A stretch of DNA of 64,000 bases from Chloracidobacterium sp. (GCA_016715795.1 JADJXP010000002.1:744001-808000), one strand, 5' to 3'. Counted from the first letter of the stretch, positions 51,217-60,690 are shown. The notes: generated by a model not told the origin, from the letters alone. Numbers and translations are program-made.

Positions 51217-53778
51217 ATGCGTCGAATTAAGCTATTTTGTGTTGCTTTTTGTGTCGCCTTCGCTGTCTTTGCTATCGTCAGTAACGATGCCCGAATGATC
51301 GAGCGTGCCCGGGGTTACTCCACGGGGCCGCCCGCGGGATTTACCGGTGCTCCAGACGAAACGACTTGCGCGGCTTGTCACTCTGGACCGAGCAATACGG
51401 GGCAATTTTCGATAACCGCTCCCACGTCGTATGTGCCAGGACAGACTTACCTCGTTCAGGTTCACCACGCGACTACCGATGCAACGCGCTTGCGTTGGGG
51501 CTTTCAGGTCACGTCGCTTTCAGGACAGACTCCTGCGGGCACATTCACCAGTCTCGGGCCGACCACCCAGATACTGACCGAGAATGGCCGCTCGTATGCG
51601 GAGCACACGCTCGAAGGGTCGTACGGTGGCCAGATCGGAGGTGCCGAATGGGCATTCAGTTGGACGGCACCGTCGACGGACATGGGCCCGATATCATTTT
51701 GGGCAGCCGGCAATCAGGCGGACGACAATGGTTCGAGCGACGGTGATCAGATATACACTGCGTCGGCCGTTATCGCCGTCGGTTCGCCGACGCCGACGCC
51801 GACAGCTACACCGACACCACCGCAGTATCAGATATTCGACATCGGTATCGCGCAGGCCGGTGATACCGCGTCGCAGGGCTTTGGAGTTTCGAGTGGCGGC
51901 GTTGCCGTCGGACGATCGTTCAGGCCGAGTAACGCCGGGACACAGGCCTTTAGCTGGACGGAGGGCGGCGGCCTGGTGGCGTTGCCGAATCTCGCGGGCC
52001 GCTCCTTCGCCGTATCGAACTCGGCTAATGACAACGGTATCGTTGTCGGGACCGGCGCGACAACGGCGTTCGGCTCAGGCAGACTGCCGCTGCAGTGGAC
52101 CAACGGCAGCGTCGCGCAACTGACCCTCCCGCCGGGCGAAACACTCGGCGATGCGAACGACGTGAATAATTTTGGCGTCGTTGTCGGCTCCGTAGATGGC
52201 GGAAGCTTGCAGCAAGCGGTCTATTACAGTAATGGTGCTCCGGAGATCATTACGCAAACTACTACGGAAGGCAGTTTCTTTGTAACGGCCTTCGGTGTAA
52301 ATAACTCGCGGCGCATTGTCGGCCAGGGTATAGACCCGCAGAATGCAGCCCGTAACGTAGGCATCGTCTATGACATCGGGACGGCCAACGCTTTTGAGGT
52401 CGGAGCGTTGCCAGGAGCCAATGGGGCGCTTGCCTTTGGTGTAAGCAACGCGGGCCACGTCGTCGGAGCGTCGATGATGAATCAGGGATCGGGGCTGCCG
52501 TATATCTGGACGCCGGGCATTGGTATTGCCGCGATCCCATTACCTGCCGGTACAACACAAGGTTCGGCGCGTGCCGTGAACTCTGCCGGATGGGCGGTTG
52601 GTACTGCCTCGTCGGCATTCGCGATACCGTTCCTATTCGACGGAACGTCGTCGTATCGTTTGCAGGACCTGATCCCGCCGGGCTCGGGCTGGGACCTGTC
52701 CACTAACACGTCGTCATCCGCCCTGGGTATCAGCGAAAATAACGTCATTGTCGGTACCGGTGTCCATAATGGCGAGACCCGTGCATACGCAATGGTTCCC
52801 GGAGCCGGCCCGACACCAACGCCGACACCGACACCAACGCCGACGCCGACACCGACACCGACACCAACGCCGACACCGACGCCGAGTCCTTCTCCGAGCC
52901 CAAGTCCGAGTGTGTCGCCGACGCCTTTGTATACGCGGGGTGACTATGATGGTGACAATAAGACGGATACGACGGTTTGGCGTCCGACGGCGTTTGCACC
53001 GAATCTGAGTGCGTTCTATACGCAGTATTCGGGCAACGGCAGCTTCTTTGGGATACAGTTTGGCAATACGGGCGATGTTGCCATCGCAGGTGACTTTGAT
53101 GCTGATAATAGAACGGATTTTGGCGTGTCAAGGTTTACGACGGCCGATGGCGTCGATCTCATTTATCTGGAGAGTTCGACGAATACGGCCAAGTTCCCTG
53201 TCTGGGGCAACACCGGAGACATCTTCGTCTCAGGCGATTATGATGGCGACAAGAAGACAGACGTCATGGCATGGCGGCCATCGGACGGCACCTGGTACAT
53301 AGTGAATTCGAGCGGTGCGAATGGCGGATTCACTTTTATCACGCACGGCCAGAACGGCGACAAGCCGTATGCGATGGACACGGACGGCGACGGGAAGGCC
53401 AATCTCGTCTATTTCCGCCCGTCAAGCGGCGATTGGGTTGTCCGCAACAACGACGGGAGCAGCACGACAACGAACTTCGGCCTCCCGGCTGACATACCCG
53501 TACCCGCAGACTACGACGGCGACAACAAGGACGACATCGCCGTGTTCCGTGACGGGCTGTGGATCGTGCGACGCAGTTCTGACGGCCAGGTCGAGTTCCA
53601 GCCGTTTGGCACAACGGGCGACATCCCTGTCCCGGGCGACTACGACGCGGACAACAAATACGACCGAGCCGTCTATCGCGGCGGCATCTGGCACATGCTC
53701 CGCTCGACGCAAGGCTACACCGGCGTCCAGTTCGGTGCAGCGACCGACACGCCTATGCCGAAGGCTTATGTACCGTGA
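51217..53778 (+). CDS. large secreted protein: CxxCH domain, HAF repeats, Thr-Pro linker, FG-GAP repeats
   Basis: 853 residues. A signal peptide (MRRIKLFCVAFCVAFAVFAIV) is followed by GYSTGPPAGFTGAPDETTCAACH, a CxxCH heme-type motif of the choice-of-anchor V kind, and a beta domain to about residue 185. Then come a short Thr-Pro linker, HAF-type beta repeats (DIGIAQAGDTASQGFGVSSGGVAVG...; about 205-525), a long Thr-Pro linker (about 530-568), and six or so FG-GAP/VCBS repeats (DYDGDNKTDTTVWRP ... WGNTGDIFVSGDYDGDKKTDVMAWRPSDGTWY). It ends FGAATDTPMPKAYVP. Probably a surface or exported protein; whether heme is really attached is unknown. Confidence 0.85.
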   Translation: MRRIKLFCVAFCVAFAVFAIVSNDARMIERARGYSTGPPAGFTGAPDETTCAACHSGPSNTGQFSITAPTSYVPGQTYLVQVHHATTDATRLRWGFQVTSLSGQTPAGTFTSLGPTTQILTENGRSYAEHTLEGSYGGQIGGAEWAFSWTAPSTDMGPISFWAAGNQADDNGSSDGDQIYTASAVIAVGSPTPTPTATPTPPQYQIFDIGIAQAGDTASQGFGVSSGGVAVGRSFRPSNAGTQAFSWTEGGGLVALPNLAGRSFAVSNSANDNGIVVGTGATTAFGSGRLPLQWTNGSVAQLTLPPGETLGDANDVNNFGVVVGSVDGGSLQQAVYYSNGAPEIITQTTTEGSFFVTAFGVNNSRRIVGQGIDPQNAARNVGIVYDIGTANAFEVGALPGANGALAFGVSNAGHVVGASMMNQGSGLPYIWTPGIGIAAIPLPAGTTQGSARAVNSAGWAVGTASSAFAIPFLFDGTSSYRLQDLIPPGSGWDLSTNTSSSALGISENNVIVGTGVHNGETRAYAMVPGAGPTPTPTPTPTPTPTPTPTPTPTPTPSPSPSPSPSVSPTPLYTRGDYDGDNKTDTTVWRPTAFAPNLSAFYTQYSGNGSFFGIQFGNTGDVAIAGDFDADNRTDFGVSRFTTADGVDLIYLESSTNTAKFPVWGNTGDIFVSGDYDGDKKTDVMAWRPSDGTWYIVNSSGANGGFTFITHGQNGDKPYAMDTDGDGKANLVYFRPSSGDWVVRNNDGSSTTTNFGLPADIPVPADYDGDNKDDIAVFRDGLWIVRRSSDGQVEFQPFGTTGDIPVPGDYDADNKYDRAVYRGGIWHMLRSTQGYTGVQFGAATDTPMPKAYVP
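52811..52885 (+). repeat. hexamer/dodecamer tandem repeat coding for Thr-Pro
   Basis: About twelve units of ACRCCR (ACACCA, ACGCCG, ACACCG) in tandem encode the (Thr-Pro)n linker. Such runs can change length by slippage without leaving frame. Confidence 0.85.
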
Positions 53779-53824
53779 CCGTTTGCGGCCTTAACGATGT
53801 TATTCGAAGCGAAGTTGGATCGCG

Positions 53825-56116
53825 ATGATGGAATGCCCTGATCTTGCCGGCCAGGTTTTGGATGGCAAATACGAGATGACCCGCGAACTCGGTCGCGGCG
53901 GCATGGGCACGGTCTATCTCGCGACGCATCTCGGCACCGAGCGGCCGGTCGCGATCAAGGTCATCGCTCCGCAATACATGGAGCGGGCCGAATTTATCGA
54001 GCGATTCCGGCGCGAAGCCCGCGCGGCCGGACGCCTGCGACATCCAAATGTTGTCAATGTAACCGATTTCGGCTTCGCCGAGACGCGCAATGGCCAGGTC
54101 GCCTATCTCGTAATGGAATATCTCGACGGCTGCACGCTGGGCGAGATCTTGGACGAGGAGAAGAACCTGCCGGTGGGGTGGACGCTCGATATTCTCGAGC
54201 AGGTGTGCTCAGCCGTCCATGCGGCCCACACACAGGGCATCATACATCGAGACCTCAAGCCCGATAACATTTGGCTAGAGCCAAACCAGCGTGGCGGTTA
54301 TACCGTTAAAGTACTTGATTTTGGCATCGCGAAGCTCGAAGAGGATCCGGCAGAAAGATCAAACGGCGAGCGCATTCATATCACCGGAAATCCAACCTTC
54401 GCTGACAGCGGGACGACCACGCTTGACGGCGGAGAAAGCGGGACGATGACCGATCCCGTTGCGGCAAGTTATTTTGGTGAGGGCCCCGCGGTTGTAAAGA
54501 AAGGGGCCCAAGTGACAGCTCATCTGACGCCTGCAGCCAAAGAACAAAAAACCGCCATCTACGATGTACAGACAGATCAGGACACTATTGGGACGAAGGT
54601 ATTCGTTGATGAGGTAGGTATTGCGCCTATCGCCGACGAATCCTCATTACCGCGGACCCTCTATGATCCAAAGACGTCGTCAGACCTGACACGTGTTGGG
54701 GCGGTGTTGGGAACGCCGCTATATATGTCGCCTGAGCAATGCCGCGGCGAGCATCTCGATGCAAGGTCGGACATCTACAGTCTCGGCGTGATCGCGTATC
54801 AGATGTTGTCGGGTTCGCCTCCATTCGAGGGTGATTTTAAGGATGTGATGGAGGCCCATAAGACGCTCGATCCGCCGAAGCTTCGTGCCCGCAAACTTCG
54901 GCGGAAGCTGAGGAGGACCATTCACTCAGCCCTCGATAAAGACCCCGAGAGAAGGCCGCAGACGGCTGAGGCATTCGCAAGCCAGTTGCGGTCGCGGTCC
55001 GAAGGTATTTGGGGACTGCTCCGGCGGGCGATGGTGATCTACAGCGAGCATCTGGGTAAGTTCGTCTCGCTATCGGCATTTTTTTCCGCCCCGATGATCG
55101 TTCTAACCCTGGCGATGCTCGGACTCTCCTTCCTGAAAGTCAGCGAAATGATGTCTGATACAGCGAGCGGCGTAGCTCTGTGGGCGGTAGGGCTGGCGCT
55201 GTCATTTGCGAGTGCCTTTTGCACAAACCTGATCATTGGTACGATAGGCTGGATCACGATCCAATATCTCTCTGTCCCACTCAGGCCCGTGCGTGTGCGG
55301 CCTGCGCTGAAGGAAGCACGTCGTAAATGGAAGCGCATTGCCGGCTCCGGCGTGTTAACCGCGATCCTGCCATTTGTGGTCGGCGGGGCTGTGGGCATTG
55401 CAGGATTCGTCGTTTTTGCCTTACTCGGACTAGCTCTTTATCCCTTTACGGATTCTTTTGCTGTGATCCCGATAACGGGAGCGATAGGCGCCGCCGGAGC
55501 CGGTCTGCTTGGATTCTTCTATTCATATATTGGGTGGATCTTGGTTCCACCAGTGGTGATGCTCGAGAACGTGGGAGTGATCGAAGCTTTGAGAAGGTCG
55601 CGGCACCTTGTACGTCGGTCCTTTGCGACTGCGACCGGGGCTGTGCTCATCATGTTTTTGCTTCCCGCACTAATCGCGGGCAGTATTTCATTCGTTGTGA
55701 ATGTCTCGGCGAAGGCCTTTGATCCTGCGCCAAAGCCCGAGAGCGAACAAGCGAGCAACAACGATACGGCCCCGTCGGACACTGAACAGGATGAAGGGTG
55801 GTTTCGCTTCACCGTGAACAGTCCGGGCTCACCGAAGGTCAAGATCGAGGGGGCCGATATGCGTTCACGCGTGCGCCAGACGCTGTTGGAATCGCTGATC
55901 CAGATCTTTTGGCTGCCGGGTCAGATCGTCGTATTCTCGTTTTCGGCGATAATTGTTGCCCTGCTCTATTTGAAGACGAGGCTGGCCGGTGGTGAGTCGA
56001 TGAATGATCTCATCGAACGATTTGACGACGACGGACGTCCAAAAAAGAAGTGGCAGGAACGCGTGCGTCAGCGCCTGATCCAGTCTGGACGAGTATCGAG
56101 CAATCCGAGCAGATGA
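53825..56116 (+). CDS. Ser/Thr protein kinase with long activation-segment insert and C-terminal membrane domain
   Basis: 763 residues. The kinase has ELGRGGMGTVY, Lys45 (VAIK), Asp143 in IIHRDLKPDN and DFG at 165-167. The APE-type motif (YMSPEQ) comes only at about 301-305, so the activation segment has roughly 105-110 extra residues, rich in Thr, Gly, Asp and Lys. After the kinase (to about 390) the C-terminal half has about six hydrophobic helices with YciC/DUF-like character (VIEALRRSRHLVRRSFATA) and a charged loop. It overlaps the VWA gene by ATGA, so the two products probably work together at the membrane. Confidence 0.87.
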   Translation: MMECPDLAGQVLDGKYEMTRELGRGGMGTVYLATHLGTERPVAIKVIAPQYMERAEFIERFRREARAAGRLRHPNVVNVTDFGFAETRNGQVAYLVMEYLDGCTLGEILDEEKNLPVGWTLDILEQVCSAVHAAHTQGIIHRDLKPDNIWLEPNQRGGYTVKVLDFGIAKLEEDPAERSNGERIHITGNPTFADSGTTTLDGGESGTMTDPVAASYFGEGPAVVKKGAQVTAHLTPAAKEQKTAIYDVQTDQDTIGTKVFVDEVGIAPIADESSLPRTLYDPKTSSDLTRVGAVLGTPLYMSPEQCRGEHLDARSDIYSLGVIAYQMLSGSPPFEGDFKDVMEAHKTLDPPKLRARKLRRKLRRTIHSALDKDPERRPQTAEAFASQLRSRSEGIWGLLRRAMVIYSEHLGKFVSLSAFFSAPMIVLTLAMLGLSFLKVSEMMSDTASGVALWAVGLALSFASAFCTNLIIGTIGWITIQYLSVPLRPVRVRPALKEARRKWKRIAGSGVLTAILPFVVGGAVGIAGFVVFALLGLALYPFTDSFAVIPITGAIGAAGAGLLGFFYSYIGWILVPPVVMLENVGVIEALRRSRHLVRRSFATATGAVLIMFLLPALIAGSISFVVNVSAKAFDPAPKPESEQASNNDTAPSDTEQDEGWFRFTVNSPGSPKVKIEGADMRSRVRQTLLESLIQIFWLPGQIVVFSFSAIIVALLYLKTRLAGGESMNDLIERFDDDGRPKKKWQERVRQRLIQSGRVSSNPSR

Positions 56117-57858
56117 GCACCTTCGCCAAACGATCTCTTCTCACAATCTGTCTGGTGTGTGCGGCGGCCCTGTCTGTAGACGCACAGACGCGCAAGCTTA
56201 CCCTAACCGAGGGCGGATCGCTCGATGTGACCAATAACTTTGGCCGTGTCGGGGTAACGGCCGTCCCTGCCAAAGAAGATGAGATGCCCGCGGAATCGAC
56301 CCTTACGGCGATCTCGAACAAGCCGGTGTTGGAGTCGGATATAAGGATCGCGGAAGGGCGAATAATGGTCCTACCGGCCGAGAAGAATAAGCGTATAGAT
56401 CTGATCCTGACAGTTCCAGAACGAATGAAGGTCAGGGTTGGGACGGTTGACGGGGCTGTTGAGATCGTCGGTAACTTCGCCTCGGTCGAGGCTAACACAG
56501 ACACCGGCACGATCGTTACGGACGTGCCAACTGACGAACTGAAGTACTCATGCCTGTGGACAGAATCTAAGCCGCGATACCTTGCCAATTTCGACATCGA
56601 AGAGGTCCAGGAAAAGAGTGGTGGCCGCTTTGTGATAAAGGGAAAGACAAACAAGAAGCGACAAGAGAAGGAGGCAGAAACGCGAGCGGCGGCGGGTGAG
56701 CCCGAAGAAAAGGGTTATCGTCGAACGGCTGTAGGCAGAACTGGCCGGGCCGTGTCTTTGAAATTAACAACTGCCCGAGGGATCATCTTGCTGAACGTGC
56801 CTCCGAGCGAAGTGCTGTCAGACCTTCGTGAGCGGCCTCTGACCGAGGCAGCGAAGGCGATAGTTCGCAGCGGCGACAGCCTCCTGACCGAGGCAATACG
56901 GAGGGCGTCACCGAAGTACTTTGGCGATTATCTGAGTACGCTCCCGCCGGTCAAGGGCGAACCGGCGTTTGCGGTCAAGCGAGCCCCTTTGGACGTGCCC
57001 ATTTCGGCCATCAAGACCGCGACTGTGAGGGTTACTGATCTGAGGAACCGTGCTATGGATGGTTTGGATGCATCAGACTTTGAATTATCTGAGAATGGAC
57101 AGCCCGGCGAGATCATTTCCGTCAAGCGTTCGATGGCGCCAGTAAATCTGGTGCTGCTCCTGGACGTTTCAGGAAGTGTCGAGAACTATGTGAATTTTAT
57201 CCGGAAGGCAGCACGGAACTTTGTTGAGACGGTCGATGAGCGTGACCGTATTTCGATAGTCACCTTCAACGAGGATATCAAGAAGCTCACAGACTTTTCG
57301 ACCGACAAAACGGCGCTGGCCCGGAGCCTTGATCTATTCGACGCCGGCGGAGGCACGGCGTATTACGACGCCCTCGCCTACACGATCGCCGACACGCTGA
57401 GACCGCTGAGAGGTGAGCGGTCGGCAATAGTGATCCTTACGGACGGAGACGACAATCGATCATTCCTGCCGTTCGAGTCGCTTGCCGGGTCGGTCCAGGA
57501 AAGCGGGGCGCTTGTTTATCCACTCTACGTGCCGTCAGGCTTGGTTGCTGCCTCTGAAACGGGAGCGGTGATCGACCCGATGCGGATGAAGTATATGTCG
57601 CTCTCTGCCAAGAGCGAAGGCGAAGGCGAACGCCTGGCCGCGATCTCGGGTGGGGTATATTACCCGATCCGTCAGATCGGCCAGATCCAGCAGGCCTATG
57701 ACGACATCGTGGCCCAACTCCGCTCGGCCTACCTGATAACCTACCGCTCAGACACTACCGCAGCGGGTAGCGGCGTTTCGCCAAAGCTCAAGATAAGGTC
57801 GAAGCGGGAAAATACGTTTGCCACAGTGACGGCCGTCACTGCCGAAGCTCATCAGTAA
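56113..57858 (+). CDS. secreted VWA-domain protein of the acidobacterial type
   Basis: 581 residues. A signal peptide (MSTFAKRSLLTICLVCAAALSVDAQ) leads to a beta-rich region that resembles adhesin-like repeats (MKVRVGTVDGAVEIVGNFASVEANTDTG), then the VWA domain. Its MIDAS has Asp351-x-Ser353-x-Ser355 (LLDVSGSVEN), a Thr in GGGTAYYDA and Asp in LTDGDDNRS. The segment before it (VRVTDLRNRAMDGLDASDFELSENGQPGEI) is typical of the VWFA-related acidobacterial family (TIGR03436). The start is coupled (ATGA) to the preceding kinase. Role is likely surface or periplasmic protein binding. Confidence 0.87.
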   Translation: MSTFAKRSLLTICLVCAAALSVDAQTRKLTLTEGGSLDVTNNFGRVGVTAVPAKEDEMPAESTLTAISNKPVLESDIRIAEGRIMVLPAEKNKRIDLILTVPERMKVRVGTVDGAVEIVGNFASVEANTDTGTIVTDVPTDELKYSCLWTESKPRYLANFDIEEVQEKSGGRFVIKGKTNKKRQEKEAETRAAAGEPEEKGYRRTAVGRTGRAVSLKLTTARGIILLNVPPSEVLSDLRERPLTEAAKAIVRSGDSLLTEAIRRASPKYFGDYLSTLPPVKGEPAFAVKRAPLDVPISAIKTATVRVTDLRNRAMDGLDASDFELSENGQPGEIISVKRSMAPVNLVLLLDVSGSVENYVNFIRKAARNFVETVDERDRISIVTFNEDIKKLTDFSTDKTALARSLDLFDAGGGTAYYDALAYTIADTLRPLRGERSAIVILTDGDDNRSFLPFESLAGSVQESGALVYPLYVPSGLVAASETGAVIDPMRMKYMSLSAKSEGEGERLAAISGGVYYPIRQIGQIQQAYDDIVAQLRSAYLITYRSDTTAAGSGVSPKLKIRSKRENTFATVTAVTAEAHQ

Positions 57859-58362
57859 ACCGGTGCCCTTCGCTATCTCACGGTCAGGAAGGGGCGACGA
57901 CCCGGAATCGGCCGTTTTGTATCGACATTTTGGTCAGTTGTATCGACAATTTTCCCTGGTTGTATCGACATTTTTTAAGAAAGACCGACTCAGCTTGTCC
58001 CGCCATTAGTCATTTTGAGGCGCCACGATCATCGACCGTGCTTATCCCACCTTAAACGCCGTACTCGTCCTATTGGTTGGTCACGCTGCTCGTCCCGCCG
58101 CTGATGGCCGAAAACGGGCCCTTTATCCCGCCGCTCGTTCTACGCAAACTATGCATTATTGAGAGATCTAAGTCATATTGTGCATTCTCGCGTCAAAGTA
58201 AGAGATCCCGCATTGTGACCGCGTGTCGTCTGCTGTGCGGGCCGGGCATCAAATTATTCCCTTTTTTTATGCGAAGGCGAATGAGCTGGCGGACCGATCG
58301 GCCAGCGCGGCGGTCGGAGAGGATCACCTTCTTGTCAGTTCTTTGTGCCCCGAGCTGGTTAT
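57859..58362. other. 504-bp non-coding region with IS21-like repeats
   Basis: The gap between the VWA gene and xseA has three spaced direct repeats at 57918-57975 (separate entry). Beyond them lies mixed sequence with one 111-codon frame (58077-58412) whose composition is unlike protein and which overlaps xseA. A degraded insertion is a reasonable reading; no transposase fragment could be recognised. Confidence 0.4.
57918..57975. repeat. three direct repeats TGTATCGACA at 21-22-bp spacing
   Basis: TGTATCGACA begins at 57918, 57939 and 57961, each followed by an (A)TTTT run. Each unit starts TGT and ends ACA. Terminal arrays of about 20-bp repeats with TG...CA ends are typical of IS21-family elements, so this may be a solitary IS end. 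A protein-binding array is the alternative. Confidence 0.6.
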
Positions 58363-59700
58363 ATGTTCAAATTGAATCGAGTGGAAGAACCTCTGTTCCA
58401 AGCATTGTTTGAGCAGGATGAGAGCCGGCCGTTGACGGTCTCGGAGCTAAATGCAGAGGTGCGCGCCTTCTTAGAACGCTCGTTTGCCAGTGTTTGGGTC
58501 GAAGGTGAGGTGGTGAATTTTGCCAAGGCGGCGTCGGGGCACTGGTATTTCAACCTCAACGACGGCGATGCGCAGGTCAAATGCGTGTGCTGGAAGGGAA
58601 CAAATTATAGGATCAAATTCACGCCTGAGAACGGTATCACCGTGCGTCTTCGCGGAAAAGTTACGGTCTATGAGGCGGGCGGCAGCTATCAACTCGTCGT
58701 AGAATCGCTTGAACCGTCGGGTGAGGGCGCTCTGCGCGCAGCATTTGAGCAGATCAGGTCGAGGCTTGAGGGCGAAGGGTTATTCGCGGATGAACTGAAG
58801 CGCGTGATACCGTTCATTCCGCGACGCGTCGGCGTGATCACGAGCAGGTCAGGAGCGGCATTTCAGGACATTCTGACGGTTCTGACGCGGCGTGCGCGGT
58901 CGGTCAGCATTTTACTGGCTCCCGCTTTGGTTCAAGGCGAGGGAGCGGCCGACAGCATTCGCCGGGCGTTGATCGCGTTGAATGGATACAACAGCGGTTT
59001 GCCCGCCGCTGAGCGCCTCGACGTGGTGATAATCGGACGCGGCGGCGGGTCGGCCGAGGACCTATGGGCGTTTAACGACGAGGCCTTGGCGAGGGCCGTG
59101 CGCTCGAGCGAGATACCTGTGATCTCGGCCGTCGGGCATGCCATCGACGAGTCGATCTCAGATCTCGTGGCGGATGTATGTGCTCCAACGCCTTCGGCGG
59201 CGGCAGAGATGGTCGCCGCGAGGGAAGAGGATATCGTTAACGCGCTCGTTTCGTATGGCGACCGGTGCTGCGATCTGACCGAACGCAGGATCTACGAGGC
59301 GAACGCCCGGCTTGATCTGGCATCGAGTGGTTTGGAGAGCAGCTTTGAGGGCAGAGTTCGAGAGGCAAAGGACCGTTTTTCGGGCGTGGCATCCCGATTC
59401 ACGCCGACCGCCATCCAAGCCAGGGCCGCGCGGTTGGGACACAGGGTCGATACGGCCTTTCAGCGGGCCGATGTGGCCGTCGGCAGGTCGATGAAAGCGC
59501 GTGAGGCCCGACTCGAACAGGATATGGCAAAGCTCAACGCCCTTTCGCCGCTCGCGGTGCTCACGCGGGGCTATTCCATCACGCAAACGGCCGCTGGCAG
59601 CGTGCTGCGTGACGCGGGACAAGCGAAGGCCGGCGATAAATTGAAAATACGCCTTGAGCGTGGGAAACTGGACGCCGAGGTCACGGCCACTGAAGTTTGA
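58363..59700 (+). CDS. xseA: exodeoxyribonuclease VII large subunit
   Basis: 445 residues. The N-terminal OB fold has ASVWVEGEVVNFAKAASGHWYFNLND, and the catalytic core has RVGVITSRSGAAFQDIL, DVVIIGRGGGSAEDLWAFNDE and SAVGHAIDESISDLVAD. A coiled-coil tail ends in LAVLTRGYSIT. It degrades single-stranded DNA with XseB. The ATG at 58363 is chosen; a GTG at 58345 adds 6 residues. Its stop shares one base with the next ATG. Confidence 0.95.
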   Translation: MFKLNRVEEPLFQALFEQDESRPLTVSELNAEVRAFLERSFASVWVEGEVVNFAKAASGHWYFNLNDGDAQVKCVCWKGTNYRIKFTPENGITVRLRGKVTVYEAGGSYQLVVESLEPSGEGALRAAFEQIRSRLEGEGLFADELKRVIPFIPRRVGVITSRSGAAFQDILTVLTRRARSVSILLAPALVQGEGAADSIRRALIALNGYNSGLPAAERLDVVIIGRGGGSAEDLWAFNDEALARAVRSSEIPVISAVGHAIDESISDLVADVCAPTPSAAAEMVAAREEDIVNALVSYGDRCCDLTERRIYEANARLDLASSGLESSFEGRVREAKDRFSGVASRFTPTAIQARAARLGHRVDTAFQRADVAVGRSMKAREARLEQDMAKLNALSPLAVLTRGYSITQTAAGSVLRDAGQAKAGDKLKIRLERGKLDAEVTATEV

Positions 59701-60464
59701 TGTCTGAATTTCGCGTTATTCTTGACAACGAACCGGCGCAGAGCGTTCGCTCAGCACCGCAGCCGCCATTTGAGAGTGTTTCTCAACGAAATGGCCGGAA
59801 GGGCAAGGTGCTCGGGATCATGGTCGCGGTCGCGGCCTGCGTTGCCGCTATTGGCGGGCTCACCGCTTGGTTGTATTACCAGAGCCTGAAGGATGAACCG
59901 CAGTACGCTCTGGCTCTGCTTGTTGACGCCGCCAAACGGGACGACCAGCAGACGATAAACGAGATAATCGACATCGATGCGGTGGTGGATGATTTCATGC
60001 CTCAGATTGTGAAAAAGGCCGTGGAGATGTACGGCCGCGGCGTGCCGCAGCCGGTCATCGACAAGATGTCGCGGCTCGCTGATCCACTGATGCCCGCGAT
60101 CAAGGACCGGGCGCGAACGCAGTTGGCAAAGGTCATTCGCGACCGCACCGAACGCTACGGTCGCGTCCCGTTCTTTATGATGGTAATTGGCGCCGGGCGA
60201 TACCTCGACATTAACGCAGCGGGCGATACAGCGATCGTACGGAGCAGGTCCAGCGAACGGCTCGAATTGAAGATGAGCAAGGTCGGCGGCAAGTGGAAGG
60301 TCGTTGGTCTCAACGACGACCAACTTGCGACCGATATTGCGCGCACGGTCGGCCAACAACTGATCGAGTTTGCTACGCGCGGTCTGACCAAGAAGGCAGC
60401 TGAGACCTTCGGTGTGGGCAACCTCGCAGACCTGCTGCGGCAGGCGGAAGAACTGGTGAGATAA
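59700..60464 (+). CDS. membrane-anchored protein, DUF2939-like, between xseA and xseB
   Basis: 254 residues. A charged N-terminus (about 40 residues) is followed by one membrane helix (VLGIMVAVAACVAAIGGLTAWLYY) and an outer domain beginning DEPQYALALLVDAAKRDDQQTINEIIDIDAVVDDFMPQIV, which recalls the DUF2939 pattern of a short helical pair plus a beta sheet ending in GGKWKVVGLND. Function unknown. It overlaps xseA by one base (TGATG) and ends directly at the xseB ATG, so it is firmly inside the exonuclease VII operon. Confidence 0.78.
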   Translation: MSEFRVILDNEPAQSVRSAPQPPFESVSQRNGRKGKVLGIMVAVAACVAAIGGLTAWLYYQSLKDEPQYALALLVDAAKRDDQQTINEIIDIDAVVDDFMPQIVKKAVEMYGRGVPQPVIDKMSRLADPLMPAIKDRARTQLAKVIRDRTERYGRVPFFMMVIGAGRYLDINAAGDTAIVRSRSSERLELKMSKVGGKWKVVGLNDDQLATDIARTVGQQLIEFATRGLTKKAAETFGVGNLADLLRQAEELVR

Positions 60465-60689
60465 ATGGAAAAAACCTTTGAAGCGTCGCTCGCGGAACTT
60501 GAAGAGATCGTTACCAAGCTCGAGGACGGCGACCTGCCGCTCGAGGCGAGCCTAGAATTATTTGAGAAGGGGATCAAGCTCTCACGCGAATGTCGGCAGC
60601 GGCTTACAAACGCCGAGCGGCGGATCGAGGTCTTGATCAAGGACGCCGACGGCCTTCATGTCGAGGAGCTTGCCACCGACGACAGATAG
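60465..60689 (+). CDS. xseB: exodeoxyribonuclease VII small subunit
   Basis: 74 residues: FEASLAELEEIVTKLEDGDLPLEASLELFEKGIKLSRECRQRLTNAE, the helical hairpin of XseB. Several copies bind one XseA. It begins immediately after the previous stop with no gap and ends 1 bp before the convergent zinc-ribbon gene. Confidence 0.94.
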   Translation: MEKTFEASLAELEEIVTKLEDGDLPLEASLELFEKGIKLSRECRQRLTNAERRIEVLIKDADGLHVEELATDDR

Positions 60690-60690
60690 G

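Noticed and set aside
57918..57975. CRISPR array
   Set aside because: Only three 10-bp repeats with 11-12-bp gaps and no cas genes; too short and too regular in the spacers.
58077..58412. 111-codon frame before xseA
   Set aside because: Composition is not protein-like, it overlaps the well-supported xseA start, and it has no ribosome site.
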